NCBI GenBank assembly: GCA_014799505.1
Contig: JAAVHV010000012.1
Location: forward strand, 1-55,217
Direction of reading: 5' to 3'
Length of the DNA stretch: 55,217 nt
DNA from: Clostridiales bacterium
Lineage (GTDB): Bacteria; Bacillota; Clostridia; Oscillospirales; Oscillospiraceae
The position numbers and the translations under genes were made by a program. Shown here in pieces: positions 24,647 through 34,898 of the stretch (the stretch's first letter is position 1; each line of letters opens with the position of its first letter). The notes beneath the pieces are model-generated. The model saw only the letters and a list, made by a program, of their open reading frames with translations, searched no databases and was not told where the DNA came from.

Positions 24647-25516
24647 ATGGAAGAAATGATCCCATGCTCGGTGAAGGATCAGGAGGTGTTCCAGCGGGTG
24701 TGGCAGCGGGTGATGGGAGACCGTGACCAGGAAAGCAGCCCCATCCGCCCCGGCCCCCTCAATATGGAGGGCGACCTGTCCTGCGACTGCCTGAGAGCTC
24801 TGGCCCGGCAGCAGGGGACCGGCCTCCCCCCGGAGTGTGAGCGCCAGGAGTCACCGACTCAAGAGCCACCGGCTCAAGAGCAGCCGGCCCAGCCTATGGA
24901 GCCGGAGATGCCCATGGAGCCGGAGCCGTCCGTTCAGATGCCGAATTGCTGGCGGCCCATGGAGGAACCAGCGGCCCAAGAGCCACCGACTCAAGATCAG
25001 CCCGTCCCGGAGGAGACCTGCGAGGACTGCGCCGAAACAGAGGGCCTGCCCGAGGCGGACGGCCCCGACCGGGGGAACGACCTGCCCCAGCTGTGGGAGG
25101 AACCCCAGAGCGCCGACGACCGCACCGCCCGCCTGCGCCGCCACGTGATGGACGCGCTGGAGGGCTGGCAGTTCTACCGCCACCTGGCCCGGAGGACCCG
25201 GGGAACCGACGCCCGGACGCTGAACAGCATGGCGGGGGAGCAGCACAAGGATGCCCGCAAGCTGTCGGCGGCGTATTTTCTGCTCACCGGGCTGCGGTAC
25301 TGGCCCTCTGAACTGCTGGGCGCCCCGGCCATCCCGTCCTACTGGGGGGCGCTGCGCACCCGCCACCAGGCGGAACAGCGGCAGGAGAACGCCTACCGGC
25401 TGGCCGCCGACGACTGGAACGATCCCGATCTGCTGGCGCTGTACAACGGGCTCATTGAGGGCTGCCAACGCCGGAGCCATCAGCTGCGGAGCCTGCTGGA
25501 GCAAAGCAATACTTAA
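24647..25516 (+). CDS. Ferritin-like/rubrerythrin-related protein with a Pro/Gln/Glu-rich repeat linker
   Basis: 289 aa. Residues 1-60 hold a short conserved head (MIPCSVKDQEVFQRVWQRV). Residues about 60-125 are low-complexity, with repeated EPPAQEQ/EPPTQ and MEPE units that are also repeated at the DNA level, which suggests slippage or tandem growth. From about 155 the C-terminus forms helices with EGWQFYRHLARR and AGEQHKDARKLSAAYFLLTG, a pattern of the ferritin-like superfamily (E...ExxH). Iron binding is possible, but not all ligands can be assigned. Proteins of this type are often spore-associated or oxidative-stress proteins in Clostridia; that is inference. The start follows GGAGGTG. 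Confidence 0.65.
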   Translation: MEEMIPCSVKDQEVFQRVWQRVMGDRDQESSPIRPGPLNMEGDLSCDCLRALARQQGTGLPPECERQESPTQEPPAQEQPAQPMEPEMPMEPEPSVQMPNCWRPMEEPAAQEPPTQDQPVPEETCEDCAETEGLPEADGPDRGNDLPQLWEEPQSADDRTARLRRHVMDALEGWQFYRHLARRTRGTDARTLNSMAGEQHKDARKLSAAYFLLTGLRYWPSELLGAPAIPSYWGALRTRHQAEQRQENAYRLAADDWNDPDLLALYNGLIEGCQRRSHQLRSLLEQSNT

Positions 25517-25532
25517 CCGCGTGTGTGAACGG

Positions 25533-25567
25533 GAGAGCGCCGGGGCCTATGGCCCCGGCGCTTCCCT
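25533..25567. terminator. Bidirectional terminator
   Basis: Eleven-base arms GCGCCGGGGCC/GGCCCCGGCGC around TAT, between two convergent genes. Confidence 0.75.
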
Positions 25568-25971
25568 TATGTCAGCTCTTTTAACAGTATGATCTCCAAC
25601 GGCTCACCGGGCAGCAGCAGGGAGCCGCAGTCCACATAGCCGTTTTTGCGGTAAAAGAACTGTGCCTGCTCGTTGGACAAGGTAGAGGTCAGCACCCGCT
25701 CGCAGCCCCGCTTTGCCATCTCTTCCTCCCAATGGCGGGTGAGCTGTGTTCCAAAGCCCTTCCCCCTGTATTCTTCCAAAAAATACAGCATATTCATGAA
25801 GGGGATCTCATCCCAGAACAGATTGAACCTGAGCCAGCCCACAAAGGCGTCCTGCTCAAACATCACAAGAACCCGCTGGGCGTCAATACCGCGCTTCAAT
25901 TCGCTCTCGCCGATGTGGCGGTCATGCTCTCTCAGCAGTTCAAAATCGTTTTGGTCAGCATACCGGATCAT
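25567..25971 (-). CDS. GNAT-family N-acetyltransferase
   Basis: 134 aa from ATG 25971 (GGGGGATAG upstream). It has the GNAT acetyl-CoA loop EEYRGKGFGTQLTRHWEEE (Q/RxxGxG/A) and the C-terminal LSNEQAQFFYRKNGYVDCG, with the conserved Tyr of motif B. The N-terminus MIRYADQNDFELLREHDRHI is typical of small-molecule acetyltransferases. The substrate is unknown. A much longer open frame upstream lacks a ribosome site and is not used. Confidence 0.9.
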   Translation of the reverse strand: MIRYADQNDFELLREHDRHIGESELKRGIDAQRVLVMFEQDAFVGWLRFNLFWDEIPFMNMLYFLEEYRGKGFGTQLTRHWEEEMAKRGCERVLTSTLSNEQAQFFYRKNGYVDCGSLLLPGEPLEIILLKELT

Positions 25972-26059
25972 ATTTCTATCCCCCCGATCAGTTTTGCCCA
26001 TTATACCATGCCGGGACCGCCTTGGCAAGGAAACGCCCCTGTACTTTTTGGGCGGGGTC

Positions 26060-26068
26060 TGATATAAT
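26060..26068 (+). promoter_or_regulatory. Extended -10 promoter of pcrA
   Basis: TGA-TATAAT (26060-26068). No convincing -35 at the right distance, as expected for an extended -10 element. Confidence 0.6.
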
Positions 26069-26098
26069 GTGTCCACTTGACGAAAGGGATTGATACAT

Positions 26099-28576
26099 AT
26101 GCTGACACAGCAGCAGGAGCTGGAATTCTGCCGCCTCCGCCGGGAGGTCATCGGCTTAAACTACGCGAATCTCAACCCCGAGCAGCGAAAGGCCGTGCTG
26201 GCCACCGAGGGGCCGCTGCTGCTGCTGGCGGGGGCGGGGTCGGGCAAGACCACCGTGCTCATCCACCGAGTGGCCAACCTCATCCGCTACGGCCGGGGGT
26301 CGGACAGCCTGGAAGTGCCCGAGTGGGTCACGGAGGACGACTTGGATTTTTTGGCTCAATACGCATCCAAGCCTACCAAGGAGGGCCGCCTCCAGGCCGA
26401 CCGGCTGTGCGCCGTAGAGCCCGCCGTCCCCTGGACCATCATCGCCATTACCTTCACCAACAAGGCCGCCGGTGAGCTGAAAAACCGCCTGGAAAAAATG
26501 CTGGGGGCCTCCGCCCGGGACGTGTGGGCATCCACCTTCCACTCCGCCTGTGTGCGCATCCTCCGCCGGGACATCGAGAAGCTGGGCTTCCCCTCCTCCT
26601 TTACCATCTACGACACCGACGACTCCCAGCGGGTGATGAAGGACTGCATCCGGGAGCTGAACTTCGACGACAAGCAGTTCCCGCCCCGCTCCGTGCTGGG
26701 GACGATTTCCCGGGCAAAGGACAAGCTCCAGCTGGCCCGGGATTTTGCCGAGGAGTGCGACCGGTCCGGCGACTACCGGCTGCAAAAGATCGCCAGGCTG
26801 TACACCGCCTATGAAAAGCGGCTGTGGGAGGCCGGGGCGCTGGACTTCGACGACATCATCCTGCACACCGTCCGGCTGCTCCAGCAGCATGATGACGTTT
26901 TGCAATATTATCAGAGAAAATTCCGCTACGTACTCATTGACGAGTACCAGGACACCAACAATCTGCAATACCTGCTGGCCTCCCTGCTGGCCGGGGGACG
27001 GGAGAACATCTGCGTGGTGGGCGACGACGACCAGTCCATCTACCGCTTCCGGGGGGCCACCATCGAAAACATTTTGTCCTTTGAGGATCAGTACAAGGGC
27101 TGCCGCACCATCCGGCTGGAGCAGAACTACCGCTCCACCAAGAACATCCTGGATGCCGCCAACGCCGTCATCCGCCACAACCAGGGCCGCAAGGGCAAGG
27201 AGCTGTGGACGGCGGGGAACGAGGGGGACAAGGTGTCCCTCTACACCGCCATGAACGAGAACGACGAGGCCCGGTTCGTGGCGGACAAGCTGATGGAGGA
27301 CTACCGGGCGGGAGAAAAGTGGAATTCCCACGCCATCCTCTACCGGATGAACGCCCAGTCCAACCAGCTGGAAGTTGCCTTCAAGCGCAGCGGCATCCCC
27401 TACCGGGTCATCGGCGGCACCCGGTTCTTCGACCGGGCGGAGGTCAAGGATATGCTGGCCTATCTCTGCGCCATCCAGAACCACGCCGACGACCTACGGC
27501 TCACCCGCATCATCAACAACCCGCCCCGGGGCATCGGGAACACCACGGTGGAAAAGGCCCGGTTTATCGCCGCTCAGAACGGTCTGCCCCTGTGGGACGT
27601 GATCGCCAACGCCGGGGCGTACCCGGAGCTGCAAAAGCCCGCCGCCAAGCTGGGCCAGTTCGTCACCATGATAAACGAGCTGACCGCCCTGTCCCAAACC
27701 ATGGATCTGCCCAATTTCTACGAGGAAGTCGTGGCCCGGACGGGCTACGCCGCCATGCTCCAGGCGAAAAATGATATTGAGAGCCGCACCCGGCTGGAAA
27801 ACGTGCGGGAGCTGCTCACCTCCATCAACGGCTACATCGAGAACGCCGAGGGGGAGCCCACCCTGGCGGGCTTCCTGGACGAGATCGCCCTGTACACCGA
27901 CCTGGACAGCCACGACCCCGACGAGGACGCGGTGGTCATGATGACCATGCACTCCGCCAAGGGATTGGAGTTCCCCTCCGTGTTCGTGGTGGGCATGGAG
28001 GAGGGCATCTTCCCCGGCATCCGCGCCATCGGCGAGGCGGAGGAGATGGAGGAGGAGCGGCGGCTGTGTTACGTGGCTTTGACGAGGGCCCGCGAGCGGC
28101 TGTACCTGACCTGCGCCGGCCAGCGGATGCTGTTTGGCCACACCAGCAACAACCGCCCCTCCCGGTTTGCCGGGGAGATCCCCACCGAGCTGCTGGAGCA
28201 GTCGGGGCGCTCCTACTTAGACCCAACGCCCACTGGGGATTGGGACGACTTCGACCAGACGCCCCGGGTGTCCACCTACCGGGAGCCCTACCGTCAGGCC
28301 CAGCCCTCCTATGGCGGCGAGCGGCGGAGCACCTACAGCCCTGGGCGGCCGAAGGCTGCCACAAGGCCCGTGTTCCAGTCCGCTGTCTCCACCCCCTCCG
28401 CCTCCCTGCCAGACTACCAGAAGGGGGATATGCTGGAGCACAAGGCGTTTGGGCGGGGCATGGTGACCTCCGCCCAGAAGATGGGGGGCGATGTGCTGCT
28501 GGAAATCGCCTTTGACGGCGTGGGCACCAAGCGGCTGATGCTAAAAACCAGCGCACAGTACATCAAAAAACTGTAG
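26099..28576 (+). CDS. pcrA: ATP-dependent DNA helicase PcrA (UvrD/Rep family)
   Basis: 825 aa. Superfamily 1A motifs are all present: LNPEQRKAV (Q motif), LAGAGSGKTTVL (Walker A), AITFTNKAA (Ia), IDEYQDTN (II), VVGDDDQSIYRFRGA (III), LEQNYRS (IV), MTMHSAKGLEF (V) and VALTRARERLYL (VI). A flexible linker leads to a C-terminal Tudor-like segment (EHKAFGRGMVTS) that in PcrA contacts RNA polymerase. It unwinds DNA 3' to 5' in repair and replication-transcription conflict. The ATG at 26099 is preferred to a TTG three codons upstream because of ribosome-site spacing. Confidence 0.96.
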   Translation: MLTQQQELEFCRLRREVIGLNYANLNPEQRKAVLATEGPLLLLAGAGSGKTTVLIHRVANLIRYGRGSDSLEVPEWVTEDDLDFLAQYASKPTKEGRLQADRLCAVEPAVPWTIIAITFTNKAAGELKNRLEKMLGASARDVWASTFHSACVRILRRDIEKLGFPSSFTIYDTDDSQRVMKDCIRELNFDDKQFPPRSVLGTISRAKDKLQLARDFAEECDRSGDYRLQKIARLYTAYEKRLWEAGALDFDDIILHTVRLLQQHDDVLQYYQRKFRYVLIDEYQDTNNLQYLLASLLAGGRENICVVGDDDQSIYRFRGATIENILSFEDQYKGCRTIRLEQNYRSTKNILDAANAVIRHNQGRKGKELWTAGNEGDKVSLYTAMNENDEARFVADKLMEDYRAGEKWNSHAILYRMNAQSNQLEVAFKRSGIPYRVIGGTRFFDRAEVKDMLAYLCAIQNHADDLRLTRIINNPPRGIGNTTVEKARFIAAQNGLPLWDVIANAGAYPELQKPAAKLGQFVTMINELTALSQTMDLPNFYEEVVARTGYAAMLQAKNDIESRTRLENVRELLTSINGYIENAEGEPTLAGFLDEIALYTDLDSHDPDEDAVVMMTMHSAKGLEFPSVFVVGMEEGIFPGIRAIGEAEEMEEERRLCYVALTRARERLYLTCAGQRMLFGHTSNNRPSRFAGEIPTELLEQSGRSYLDPTPTGDWDDFDQTPRVSTYREPYRQAQPSYGGERRSTYSPGRPKAATRPVFQSAVSTPSASLPDYQKGDMLEHKAFGRGMVTSAQKMGGDVLLEIAFDGVGTKRLMLKTSAQYIKKL

Positions 28577-28853
28577 TTGTCTGCTTATCTGCTTCTCGGC
28601 CTATGCCAACGGCAGGCGTTCGGGGAATCTCCACCCCTCCCACCACATTATCCGGGGGACGATGGCCGCCCTGCTGGCAGCGGGTTTCGTGATCTGGTAG
28701 CCGAACAAGGCCGTCCCAAAACCCTTGCAAATGCGCTGACAGGAGACTTAAAACGGCGAAATTGCTTGGTAATTGTTTGTTTTTGTCTGGAAATCTGTCA
28801 TTATATGTGACATAATTAAGTTTGTAATATTTTTTACAAAGGGGGGCTTCAGC
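28577..28853. other. Gap with possible gene relic, then AT-rich promoter region
   Basis: 277 bases without a supported gene. The first 170 or so are GC-rich and contain short frames with stops, perhaps a decayed coding end. From about 28760 the composition shifts sharply to AT-rich. A TGA-CATAAT element at about 28808-28816 could be an extended -10 for the next gene. Confidence 0.35.
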
Positions 28854-29753
28854 GTGGGCATCACCGTGATTGCGACAGGCAATATCATTTCATTCCTTTT
28901 TCGGATCTGCATCATTATCATTGGATACGCCGTTTACAGGATCTACAAAAATAACGAGAAAAACGCGAACCGCCAAATAGCCGCAGCCGGCGAGGATCTT
29001 GAGAAAATTCGCCGCGCGGTACGGAACTTTCTGCCCCCCTACGCGCAGGACGCGCAAATTGTCTATGCGCACTGGGAGGATATGCAGCACAGCTATGACT
29101 ACGCGGAGGATGTAAATCACGTTAGGCGGAACACCCGCACGACGCACACTACCACCTATTATCGGTACGCGGTGGCCTTCAAGGGCGAGACACTCTGGGT
29201 CTTCCTGCTGAAAATCGACAAGAATACCCATAACATCGAGATCGGTATGCCTCGGGTGCTGACCCCGGAAAGGCTGGGCAAGGTCTCAGCGACCATCAAG
29301 GAAAAGAATGGCGTGATACAGCGGGTGGAAGCCACGCTGGCGGACAAGCAAGGCGGCATCATCCTTCAGATCTGCGTTGATGCCGAAAACCTGAACAGCA
29401 GCGAACACCTGCCCATGAATATCCTGCAGGAGAATGAGTGTATAGCTTTTAAGCGATTCATCATTCCGCTGGCCCACAAGGTGGAGGCTGAGAACCCCGG
29501 CATTGACAGGCTGATCGGCAAAAAGGCGGCTGGTGTGCGCAGCATCATATCGGTCGTGCTTTCGATCGGCGGCCTGCTCACCGGCGTCTTCCTGCCCTTC
29601 TCCGGCGTGGGGCTCTGCCTGGTCGGCCTGATGTTAGCAATCGATGGCAAAAGCAGGGGCAATCCCGGCAATAAGGCCCTGATCACCAGTGGGGTCTGCA
29701 TCGTGATATCGGCGGCTTACATGATCTTCTTCTACTTTCGATTAGTTAGTTGA
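28854..29753 (+). CDS. Unknown membrane protein, atypical composition
   Basis: 299 aa; not recognised. The GTG at 28854 follows GGGGGG. One N-terminal membrane helix (about residues 9-30) is followed by a soluble domain of about 200 residues containing a Thr/Tyr-rich run (TTHTTTYYRYAVAF) and alternating beta/alpha pattern. Two more helices lie at about 232-252 and 270-295. GC is well below the neighbouring genes, and codon choice is less third-position GC biased, so recent transfer is likely. It is transcribed alone and ends at a strong terminator. The topology would suit a membrane sensor or stress protein, but no function can be assigned. Confidence 0.7.
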   Translation: MGITVIATGNIISFLFRICIIIIGYAVYRIYKNNEKNANRQIAAAGEDLEKIRRAVRNFLPPYAQDAQIVYAHWEDMQHSYDYAEDVNHVRRNTRTTHTTTYYRYAVAFKGETLWVFLLKIDKNTHNIEIGMPRVLTPERLGKVSATIKEKNGVIQRVEATLADKQGGIILQICVDAENLNSSEHLPMNILQENECIAFKRFIIPLAHKVEAENPGIDRLIGKKAAGVRSIISVVLSIGGLLTGVFLPFSGVGLCLVGLMLAIDGKSRGNPGNKALITSGVCIVISAAYMIFFYFRLVS

Positions 29754-29778
29754 CCCAGCAACATCTAGCAAATACCGT

Positions 29779-29823
29779 AAAAAGACAGCCGCATGACACC
29801 TGAGTGCCATGCGGCTGTCTTTC
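29779..29823. terminator. Strong bidirectional terminator
   Basis: Fifteen-base arms AAAGACAGCCGCATG and exact complement around ACACCTGAGTGC, between convergent genes. Confidence 0.9.
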
Positions 29824-29875
29824 AGATAGAGAAAACTTCTTTATCAACCCCGCCCTAACCGCGCGGGGCTGTCTG

Positions 29876-30502
29876 TTACATTTGGAAAATGACCCCCGCA
29901 ATCGCGGCCAGTCCAATAAAGCAAATCGGATGCAGCTTTTTCAGCGGCGTGAACTTTACCAGCACAAAAATAACCACAGTCAGTATAATCGCGGGCCAGT
30001 AAAACAGCTCGTACTTTGGCACCACCGAACCGGGCGCCATTTCCGGCCCGGCGACCTCGTGGAACATTAGGGCAATCTTGGCCACCTGAAGCAAGGCGGC
30101 GGTGATAAGCGCCACCGACGCCGCCCGCAGGCCATAGAACACGCCGTCCACCGCCTTGGACTTCCGGAACTTCTGAAGGAACCCGGCGATGATGAGGATG
30201 ATGACAATAGAGGGGAAAATGAGCCCCAGGGTGGAGACGACGCCCCCGACGATGCCCAACACCGGGCCGCCAACTAAGCTCCCGGTGTGAAAGCCCACAT
30301 AGGTGGCCATGTTCACCCCCATGGGTCCGGGAGTGGACTCAGAGATGGCGATCATATTGGCCAAATCGCCTGGGTCGAACCACTTTGTACGCTCCCCCAA
30401 GTCGGTGAGGAAGGGGATGGTGGCAAGGCCGCCCCCCACAGAGAACAGTCCCACCCGGCAGAATTCCAAAAACAGCAGGGCCAAAGTTTTAACAGGCTCC
30501 AT
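29876..30502 (-). CDS. Chromate transporter, second half-size subunit
   Basis: 208 aa, one CHR domain with about six helices. Landmarks are FSVGGGLATIPFL, STPGPMGVNMATYVG and the GLIFPSIVI stretch. Half-size CHR proteins work as pairs of opposite topology. The family effluxes or takes up chromate or sulfate-like oxyanions, and in anaerobic gut bacteria the true substrate is unclear. The ATG overlaps the stop of the first subunit (TAATG), so the two are coupled. Confidence 0.88.
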   Translation of the reverse strand: MEPVKTLALLFLEFCRVGLFSVGGGLATIPFLTDLGERTKWFDPGDLANMIAISESTPGPMGVNMATYVGFHTGSLVGGPVLGIVGGVVSTLGLIFPSIVIILIIAGFLQKFRKSKAVDGVFYGLRAASVALITAALLQVAKIALMFHEVAGPEMAPGSVVPKYELFYWPAIILTVVIFVLVKFTPLKKLHPICFIGLAAIAGVIFQM

Positions 30503-31092
30503 TACTTCAGCTCTCCCTTCGCGGCGCGGACGCACAGTCCGGCAGCACCAGCCGCAACCACCAGGAACACCGGGGAGGTCACCACGCCCAGCACCGTCCC
30601 CAGCGTACCCGCGGGCAGGGAAAAGAAGGTGCTCCACGCCGCCAGCACCAGCACCACGGCATAGATGATCCGGGTGGGCCAGTCGATGACGGAGTTTTTG
30701 AAGAGCTTGATGACGCTGGACGCGATCAGCGCCACCACCCCGGCCCGCACGCCGTTGAAGGCGTGGATCACCCAGGAGATGTGCATGAAGTTCTGCAAAA
30801 AGGCGGCAATCACCATGATAATGACAATGGACGGGAACACCAGCCCCAGGGTGGCGAACACGCCGCCCATAATGCCCGCCTGACCGCGGCCCACAAAGGT
30901 GGCGGTGTTCACCGCGATGATACCAGGGGTACACTGGCCCACGGCGTAGTAGTCGGCAAGCTCGCCCTCGGTGGCCCATTTTTTGTTTTCCACCAGCTCC
31001 CGCTGGAGGATGGGCAGCATGGCGTAGCCGCCGCCGAAGGTACACACGCCGATGCGGGCAAAGGTGAGGAATAAATCAGCGAGAATGTTCAC
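30502..31092 (-). CDS. Chromate transporter, first half-size subunit
   Basis: 196 aa, one CHR domain: CTFGGGYAMLPIL, QCTPGIIAVNTATFVG and LGLVFPSIVIIM. GTG start at 31092 with AGGTGAG five bases upstream. It begins 11 bases after nadE, so it belongs to the long minus-strand run. It pairs with the following half-size gene. The distinct motifs GGGYAMLP and GGGLATIP mark the two different halves. Confidence 0.88.
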   Translation of the reverse strand: MNILADLFLTFARIGVCTFGGGYAMLPILQRELVENKKWATEGELADYYAVGQCTPGIIAVNTATFVGRGQAGIMGGVFATLGLVFPSIVIIMVIAAFLQNFMHISWVIHAFNGVRAGVVALIASSVIKLFKNSVIDWPTRIIYAVVLVLAAWSTFFSLPAGTLGTVLGVVTSPVFLVVAAGAAGLCVRAAKGELK

Positions 31093-31103
31093 AACCGCTC
31101 ACC

Positions 31104-33020
31104 TCACAAATTCTCCAGCTCGTCCAGCCACAGCTTTGCCACAGCGTCCGACGGCATCCGCCAGTCGCCACGGGGGGACAGCGTCACAGAGCCCACCTTG
31201 GGCCCGTCGGGCAGGCAGGAGCGCTTGAACTGCTGGGAGAAGAAGCGGCGGTAGAAGTTCTTCAGCCACTTCAGCAGAGTTTCCCGGTCGTAGCGGTTCC
31301 CCAGGGCGTACTCCGCCAGCCGCAGCACCTTCCGGGGCCGGAAGCCCCAGCGGATGGCGTAATAGAGGAAGAAGTCGTGGAGCTCGTACGGCCCCACCAG
31401 ATCCTCGGTTTTCTGGGCAATCTCCCCGTCCTTGGGGGGGAGCAGCTCCGGGGAGACGGGGGTGTCCAGAATGTCCCGCAGGACTTCTCCGGCCCGGCCG
31501 CCCAGCCGGTCGGCCTCATATGCCACCAGGTGGCGCACCAGTGTCTTGGGGATGGAGGCGTTGACGGCGTACATGGACATATGGTCGCCGTTGTAGGTGG
31601 CCCAGCCCAGGGCCAGCTCGGACAGGTCGCCGGTGCCGATGACCAGGCCCCCCCGCTGGTTGGCCAAGTCCATGAGGACTTGGGTGCGCTCCCGGGCCTG
31701 GGCGTTCTCGAAGGTAACGGACTGATCCTCCATGGACTGGCCGATGTCGGCAAAGTGCCGCTCCACAGCCTTGCCGATGTTGACCTCCATGAAGTCCGTG
31801 CCCAGCTCCTGGGCCAAAAGCTCGGCGTTGGAGCGGGTACGTTTGGTGGTGCCGAAGCAGGGCATGGTGACGGCCAGGATGCCCTTCCGATCCCGGCCCA
31901 GCATATCGAAGGCTTTGGCGGTGATGAGGATGGCCAGGGTGGAGTCCAGCCCGCCGGACAGGCCCACTACGGCGCAGGAGGAATTGGTGTGCTCCAGCCG
32001 CTTCTTGAGGCCCAGGGCGGCGATGGTCAGGATCTCCTCGCAGCGCTCGGCCCGGTTCCCCGCGTCCGACGGGATGAAGGGGGTGGGAGAGATGGGGCGG
32101 GTGAGGGTCGTTTCGTTTGCTCCCAGAGAAAAGGAACCGCTCCAGGTGCCGCCCGCATTGAGATCCGGGAACGTATTCATCCGCTGGCGCTCGTAGCCCA
32201 GACGGGACACATCAATCTCGCTGACGGTCAGCTCGGCGTCGAACCGCTTTTCTGCAAGAATAGTTCCGTTCTCCGCGATTATGTTGTGACCGGAAAACAC
32301 CAGATCGGTAGACGATTCTCCCTCCCCTGCGTCGGCGTAGACATAGCCGCATACGCATCGGGCGGACTGGCTTGTCACCAGCGAGCGGCGGTAGTCCGCC
32401 TTGCCCGCTACCTCATCGGAGGCGGACAGATTGAGGATGAGGGTGGCGCCTGCTTGGGCCAGATGCACCGAAGGGGGATCAATAGCCCAAAGATCCTCGC
32501 AGACTTCCACGCCAATGTTTAGTCCCGGTATATTTTCGCATTCAAAAACGGCATTAGGGGCCAGTATGACCGATTGCCCCGCGAGCGTCACGCTGTCTAT
32601 AAACCGATCTTTTGGGGCCGGGGCCGGTATAAACCAGCGAGCCTCGTAAAATTCCCCATAATTAGGAATACAGTGTTTGGGCCGACCGCCTAAAATCTCT
32701 CCGCGTAGTATTACAACAGCGCAATTATACAATTTGTGCTGATACCTCACCGGCATCCCCAGGGCTGTGAGTAGATCCAGGTCTGCTGTCTCGTCCAGGA
32801 TGCGGCGCAGCGCCCGCTCGGCCCCGTCCAGCAGGGTGGACTGCAAAAACAGGTCGCCGCAGGTGTACCCGGTGACGCACAGCTCCGGCAAGGCCAAAAC
32901 CTTTACCCCCTGTGCCGCCGCTTCCTTCATCAGCGCGATGATCTGCCCCGCGTTGTAATCGCAGTCCGCCACACGGATCTTCGGCGTGCCCGCCGCAACC
33001 TTCACAAAGCCGTCTCTCAT
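31104..33020 (-). CDS. nadE: Glutamine-hydrolysing NAD+ synthetase
   Basis: 638 aa. The N-terminal nitrilase-type amidase has the Glu of [13 protein letters not shown] and the Cys of GVEVCEDLW. The C-terminal synthetase has the P-loop [35 protein letters not shown] and the family tail. It makes NAD+ from deamido-NAD+ with ATP and glutamine-derived ammonia. It starts 48 bases after lepA, a gap that holds a hairpin (TGCCGCC/GGCGGCA) with no U-tract on this strand, so read-through is expected. Confidence 0.95.
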   Translation of the reverse strand: MRDGFVKVAAGTPKIRVADCDYNAGQIIALMKEAAAQGVKVLALPELCVTGYTCGDLFLQSTLLDGAERALRRILDETADLDLLTALGMPVRYQHKLYNCAVVILRGEILGGRPKHCIPNYGEFYEARWFIPAPAPKDRFIDSVTLAGQSVILAPNAVFECENIPGLNIGVEVCEDLWAIDPPSVHLAQAGATLILNLSASDEVAGKADYRRSLVTSQSARCVCGYVYADAGEGESSTDLVFSGHNIIAENGTILAEKRFDAELTVSEIDVSRLGYERQRMNTFPDLNAGGTWSGSFSLGANETTLTRPISPTPFIPSDAGNRAERCEEILTIAALGLKKRLEHTNSSCAVVGLSGGLDSTLAILITAKAFDMLGRDRKGILAVTMPCFGTTKRTRSNAELLAQELGTDFMEVNIGKAVERHFADIGQSMEDQSVTFENAQARERTQVLMDLANQRGGLVIGTGDLSELALGWATYNGDHMSMYAVNASIPKTLVRHLVAYEADRLGGRAGEVLRDILDTPVSPELLPPKDGEIAQKTEDLVGPYELHDFFLYYAIRWGFRPRKVLRLAEYALGNRYDRETLLKWLKNFYRRFFSQQFKRSCLPDGPKVGSVTLSPRGDWRMPSDAVAKLWLDELENL

Positions 33021-33068
33021 AAATTATAGAGGCCCCCTTTGCTTCCTGTGCCGCCTGCGGCGGCATTT

Positions 33069-34880
33069 TTAACCCTCGTCGTCCAGCTTGAGCACCGCCA
33101 TGAATGCCTCGGTGGGCATCTGCACCGTGCCCAGGGAGCGCATCTTCTTTTTGCCCTCTTTCTGCTTCTCCAGCAGCTTCTTCTTCCGGGTGATGTCGCC
33201 GCCGTAGCACTTGGCCAGCACGTCTTTGCGCAGGGCCTTCAGCGTCTCCCGGGCGATGACCTTGCCGCCGATGGCCGCCTGGATGGGCACCTCGAACATC
33301 TGGCGGGGGATGTTCTCCTTCAGCTTTTCGCAGATACGCCGCGCCCGCTTGTACGCCTTATCCCGGTGGGCGATGAAGCTCAATGCGTCCACCTGGTCGC
33401 CGTTGAGCAGCAGATCCACCTTCACCAGGTCGGAGGGGCGATACTCATCCAGCTCGTAGTCCAGGGAGGCGTAGCCCCGGGTCTTGGCCTTCAGCGTGTC
33501 GAAAAAGTCATAGATGATCTCGTTCAGCGGCATCAAATATCGGATCTCCACCAGGTTGGTGTCCAGGTACTGCATATCCTTGTACTCCCCCCGGCGGTCC
33601 TGGCACAGGGGCATGATATTACCCACGTAGTCCGGCGGCGAGATGATGGACACCTTGGCGTAGGGCTCCATGGCTTGCTTGATGGAGCCGGGATCGGGGT
33701 AGTTGTGGGGGTTATCCACCCGCACCAGAGTACCGTCCGTTTTCGTCACCTCATAAATTACCGAGGGTAATGTGGTGATGAGGTCTAAATCGAACTCCCG
33801 CTCCAGCCGCTCCTGGATGATCTCCATGTGAAGCATTCCCAAAAAGCCGCAGCGGAATCCAAAGCCCAGGGCGATGGACGACTCCGGTTCAAAGGACAGG
33901 GAGGCGTCGTTGAGCTGGAGCTTTTCCAGGGCGTCCCGCAGGTCGGGGTACTTGGAGCCGTCCTCGGTGTACACGCCGCAGTACACCATGGACTGGGCGG
34001 GGCGGTAGCCGGGAAGGGCCTCGGCGGTGGACCGCTCCACCCCGGTGATGGTGTCGCCCACCCGGGTGTCCTTCACCGTCTTGATGGAGGCGGTGAACCA
34101 GCCAACCTCCCCGGCGGACAGCTCCTTGGCGCTCTCCATGCCCAGGGGACGGAGATAGCCGCAGTCCAGCACGGTGTACTGGGCCCCGGAAGCCATGAGC
34201 CGCACCTGCATCCCCGGTTTGATGGTTCCCTCCATCACCCGGAAGTATACGATGACACCCAGGTAGGGGTCGTACTGGCTGTCGAAAATGAGGGCTTTCA
34301 GCGGCGCGCCGGGGTCGCCGGAGGGGGCGGGGATATTGTTCACGATGTCCTCCAGCACCGCCGGGATGTTGATGCCCTGCTTGGCCGAGATCTCCGGCGC
34401 GTCCAGGGCGGGCAGGCCGATGATGTCCTCGATCTCGTGCTTCACCCGCTGGGGGTCGGCGGCGGGCAGGTCGATCTTATTGAGGATGGGCCGGATCTCC
34501 AGGTCGTGATCCAGCGCCAGGTAGGTGTTGGCCAACGTCTGGGCCTCCACCCCCTGGGCGGCGTCCACCACCAGCACCGCCCCCTCGCAGGCGGCCAGGG
34601 AGCGGCTGACCTCGTAGTTGAAGTCCACGTGGCCCGGGGTATCGATGAGGTTGAGGCAGTAGGTCTCGCCGTCGGCGGCCTTGTAGTCCATGCGGACGGC
34701 CCGGGCCTTGATGGTGATGCCCCGCTCCCGCTCCAGCTCCATGTTGTCCAGCAGCTGGGACTCCATCTGCCGCTGCTCCACCGCGCCGCAGATCTCGATC
34801 ATCCGGTCGGACAGGGTGGATTTGCCGTGGTCAATGTGGGCGATGATGGAAAAATTGCGAATTTTAGATTGGTCTGTCAT
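33069..34880 (-). CDS. lepA: Elongation factor 4 (LepA)
   Basis: 603 aa, the usual length. G1 is [11 protein letters not shown]3 is DTPGHVDF and G4 is NKIDLP. The EF-G-like domains follow, with the LepA-specific C-terminal domain ([15 protein letters not shown] at the end). It is a ribosomal GTPase that back-translocates or remodels stalled ribosomes. The start follows GGAGG. It lies 18 bases after the SGNH gene, so expression is probably partly driven from the XRE promoter. Confidence 0.97.
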   Translation of the reverse strand: MTDQSKIRNFSIIAHIDHGKSTLSDRMIEICGAVEQRQMESQLLDNMELERERGITIKARAVRMDYKAADGETYCLNLIDTPGHVDFNYEVSRSLAACEGAVLVVDAAQGVEAQTLANTYLALDHDLEIRPILNKIDLPAADPQRVKHEIEDIIGLPALDAPEISAKQGINIPAVLEDIVNNIPAPSGDPGAPLKALIFDSQYDPYLGVIVYFRVMEGTIKPGMQVRLMASGAQYTVLDCGYLRPLGMESAKELSAGEVGWFTASIKTVKDTRVGDTITGVERSTAEALPGYRPAQSMVYCGVYTEDGSKYPDLRDALEKLQLNDASLSFEPESSIALGFGFRCGFLGMLHMEIIQERLEREFDLDLITTLPSVIYEVTKTDGTLVRVDNPHNYPDPGSIKQAMEPYAKVSIISPPDYVGNIMPLCQDRRGEYKDMQYLDTNLVEIRYLMPLNEIIYDFFDTLKAKTRGYASLDYELDEYRPSDLVKVDLLLNGDQVDALSFIAHRDKAYKRARRICEKLKENIPRQMFEVPIQAAIGGKVIARETLKALRKDVLAKCYGGDITRKKKLLEKQKEGKKKMRSLGTVQMPTEAFMAVLKLDDEG

Positions 34881-34898
34881 AAAAACCTCCGTGGGCGG

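Noticed and set aside
29876-31045. Single 389-codon frame covering both chromate transporter halves
   Set aside because: Its first half reads the first subunit in the wrong frame. Two coupled half-size genes explain the motifs and the TAATG overlap.
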